64,000 bases of DNA, from the NCBI GenBank assembly GCA_027920525.1, contig CP115858.1:2170001-2234000 (forward strand), in the 5' to 3' direction. The DNA comes from Chryseobacterium daecheongense. Lineage in GTDB: Bacteria > Bacteroidota > Bacteroidia > Flavobacteriales > Weeksellaceae. Both the position numbers and the translations under genes were made by a program. The first letter of the stretch is position 1; the number at the start of each line of letters is the position of its first letter. A model generated the notes under the pieces. That model was not told the DNA's origin. It made no database searches and was given only the letters and a program-made list of their open reading frames with translations. Below, piece by piece: positions 63,224-64,000 of the stretch.

Positions 63224-64000
63224 ATGGAGAAAATTGGTTTAAGCTATGTTGAAGTGGTCTACAGAGTTCTACAAAGCTGGTATTTAAAATTTGCAGAACT
63301 GACCCCTAAATTGATTGTGGGCATACTGGTTTTTTCTTTCTTCTTATTTTCAAGTAAATATTTAAGTAAACTTGCCGTAAAGCTCTTTCATAAATTATTT
63401 CCTAAAAGTGAAAAAGAAAGTTCATTGGTAACTTTACTGGCCGTATTCCGGTTTATCATTATGCTAATGGGTAGTTTTATTGCATTAGAAATAATGGGAT
63501 TCAGCAGTTTTCTATGGAAATTCATCGGAAGTCTGGGAGTTGCAGGGGTTATCGCCGGGGTTGCTTTAAAGGATCTGGTGTCCAGTATATTTTCAGGAAT
63601 GCTTATTGGAATCGATAAAGCCTTTAAAGTGGGTGATTATGTATCTATCGGTAATAACTCAGGAACAGTACAGGAAATTGGTTTTCTGACAACAAAGATT
63701 ATAACCGATGACGGTAAAAAGGTTTATATTCCCAATCAGGTCATTTTTAATTCTCCTTTTTCAAATATCACTGCTTCTCCGCAGAGAAGAATAATCCTGA
63801 ATTTTGAAATTCCGGCTGATGAAGATATCAACAAGGCGCAAATGGGAATTCTGGAAGTAATAAAAGGATTAGAATATGTAGACAAACTGGATACTGCTGA
63901 GGTTGTATTTACCGATCTTAAACAAGGGATATTCAATCTACAGGCTAAATTCTGGATGACCATTGGAGCCAACATCACCCGCGTAAAGAGTGATGCATAT
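63224..64000 (+). CDS. Mechanosensitive ion channel, MscS type (partial)
   Basis: The first 259 residues are present and the gene runs off the window. Three N-terminal membrane segments are followed by the pore-lining TM3 (GVAGVIAGVALKDLVSSIFSG, around residue 105) and the beta domain (DKAFKVGDYVSIGNNSGTVQEIGFLTTKI). MscS channels open under membrane tension to release solutes during osmotic downshock. Confidence 0.92.
   Translation, partial: MEKIGLSYVEVVYRVLQSWYLKFAELTPKLIVGILVFSFFLFSSKYLSKLAVKLFHKLFPKSEKESSLVTLLAVFRFIIMLMGSFIALEIMGFSSFLWKFIGSLGVAGVIAGVALKDLVSSIFSGMLIGIDKAFKVGDYVSIGNNSGTVQEIGFLTTKIITDDGKKVYIPNQVIFNSPFSNITASPQRRIILNFEIPADEDINKAQMGILEVIKGLEYVDKLDTAEVVFTDLKQGIFNLQAKFWMTIGANITRVKSDAY

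Overview
The window looks like the chromosome of a Chryseobacterium-type flavobacterium (Bacteroidota, Weeksellaceae). The DNA is AT-rich. Many genes sit behind the flavobacterial promoter form TTG-N18-21-TAnnTTTG and lack Shine-Dalgarno sequences. There are several type IX secretion (T9SS) C-terminal sorting domains, TonB-dependent receptors and a fused UMP synthase. No rRNA, IS element, prophage or CRISPR array was seen. One tRNA gene (Cys) is present.

Layout. 1-4541: a trehalose-use locus (TonB receptor, trehalase, MFS transporter on the minus strand) with a divergent AraC regulator. 4671-12202: a PRX-like thioredoxin protein, then a TetR regulator and an RND efflux operon (fusion protein, pump, outer-membrane factor) with four copies of one palindromic operator. 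12334-15983: miaA, yicC, gmk, nadA. 16023-17177: five small minus-strand double-glycine-leader peptides, four of them sharing an exact six-cysteine pattern. 17495-22777: a threonine operon (thrA, thrB, thrC, with folB) behind a Thr/Ile-rich leader peptide and an attenuator-like terminator. 22811-24882: a DUF4403-like protein, an RDD protein and tRNA-Cys. 24883-30860: a 1255-residue T9SS adhesin flanked by two gene-poor stretches of about 1 kb containing orphan hairpins.

30861-37302: a glycine-zipper lipoprotein, a polytopic membrane protein, aroC, two thioredoxin-fold proteins, a YkvA-like protein and the fused pyrE-pyrF. 37365-45420: a degenerate M1-peptidase-like protein, two small T9SS proteins with matching tails, and a large protein of unknown function that looks outer-membrane associated. 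45561-51092: dusB, deoC with an Lrp regulator and a nuclease-like protein, trmD and ndh. 51149-57487: GH25 lysozyme, an alpha/beta hydrolase fusion, an AraC regulator with a siderophore-interacting flavoprotein, and an ABC-F ATPase. 57592-64000: a Gfo/Idh/MocA oxidoreductase, a TonB siderophore receptor with a PepSY protein, a small outer-membrane barrel, a 1-Cys peroxiredoxin with a palindromic promoter, and the start of an MscS channel.

The best candidates for undescribed biology are the six-cysteine leader peptides (16023-16968), the threonine attenuator (17495-17683), and the reiterated operator array of the efflux operon (5366-6264). All functional statements are read by eye from sequence motifs; no database search was possible.
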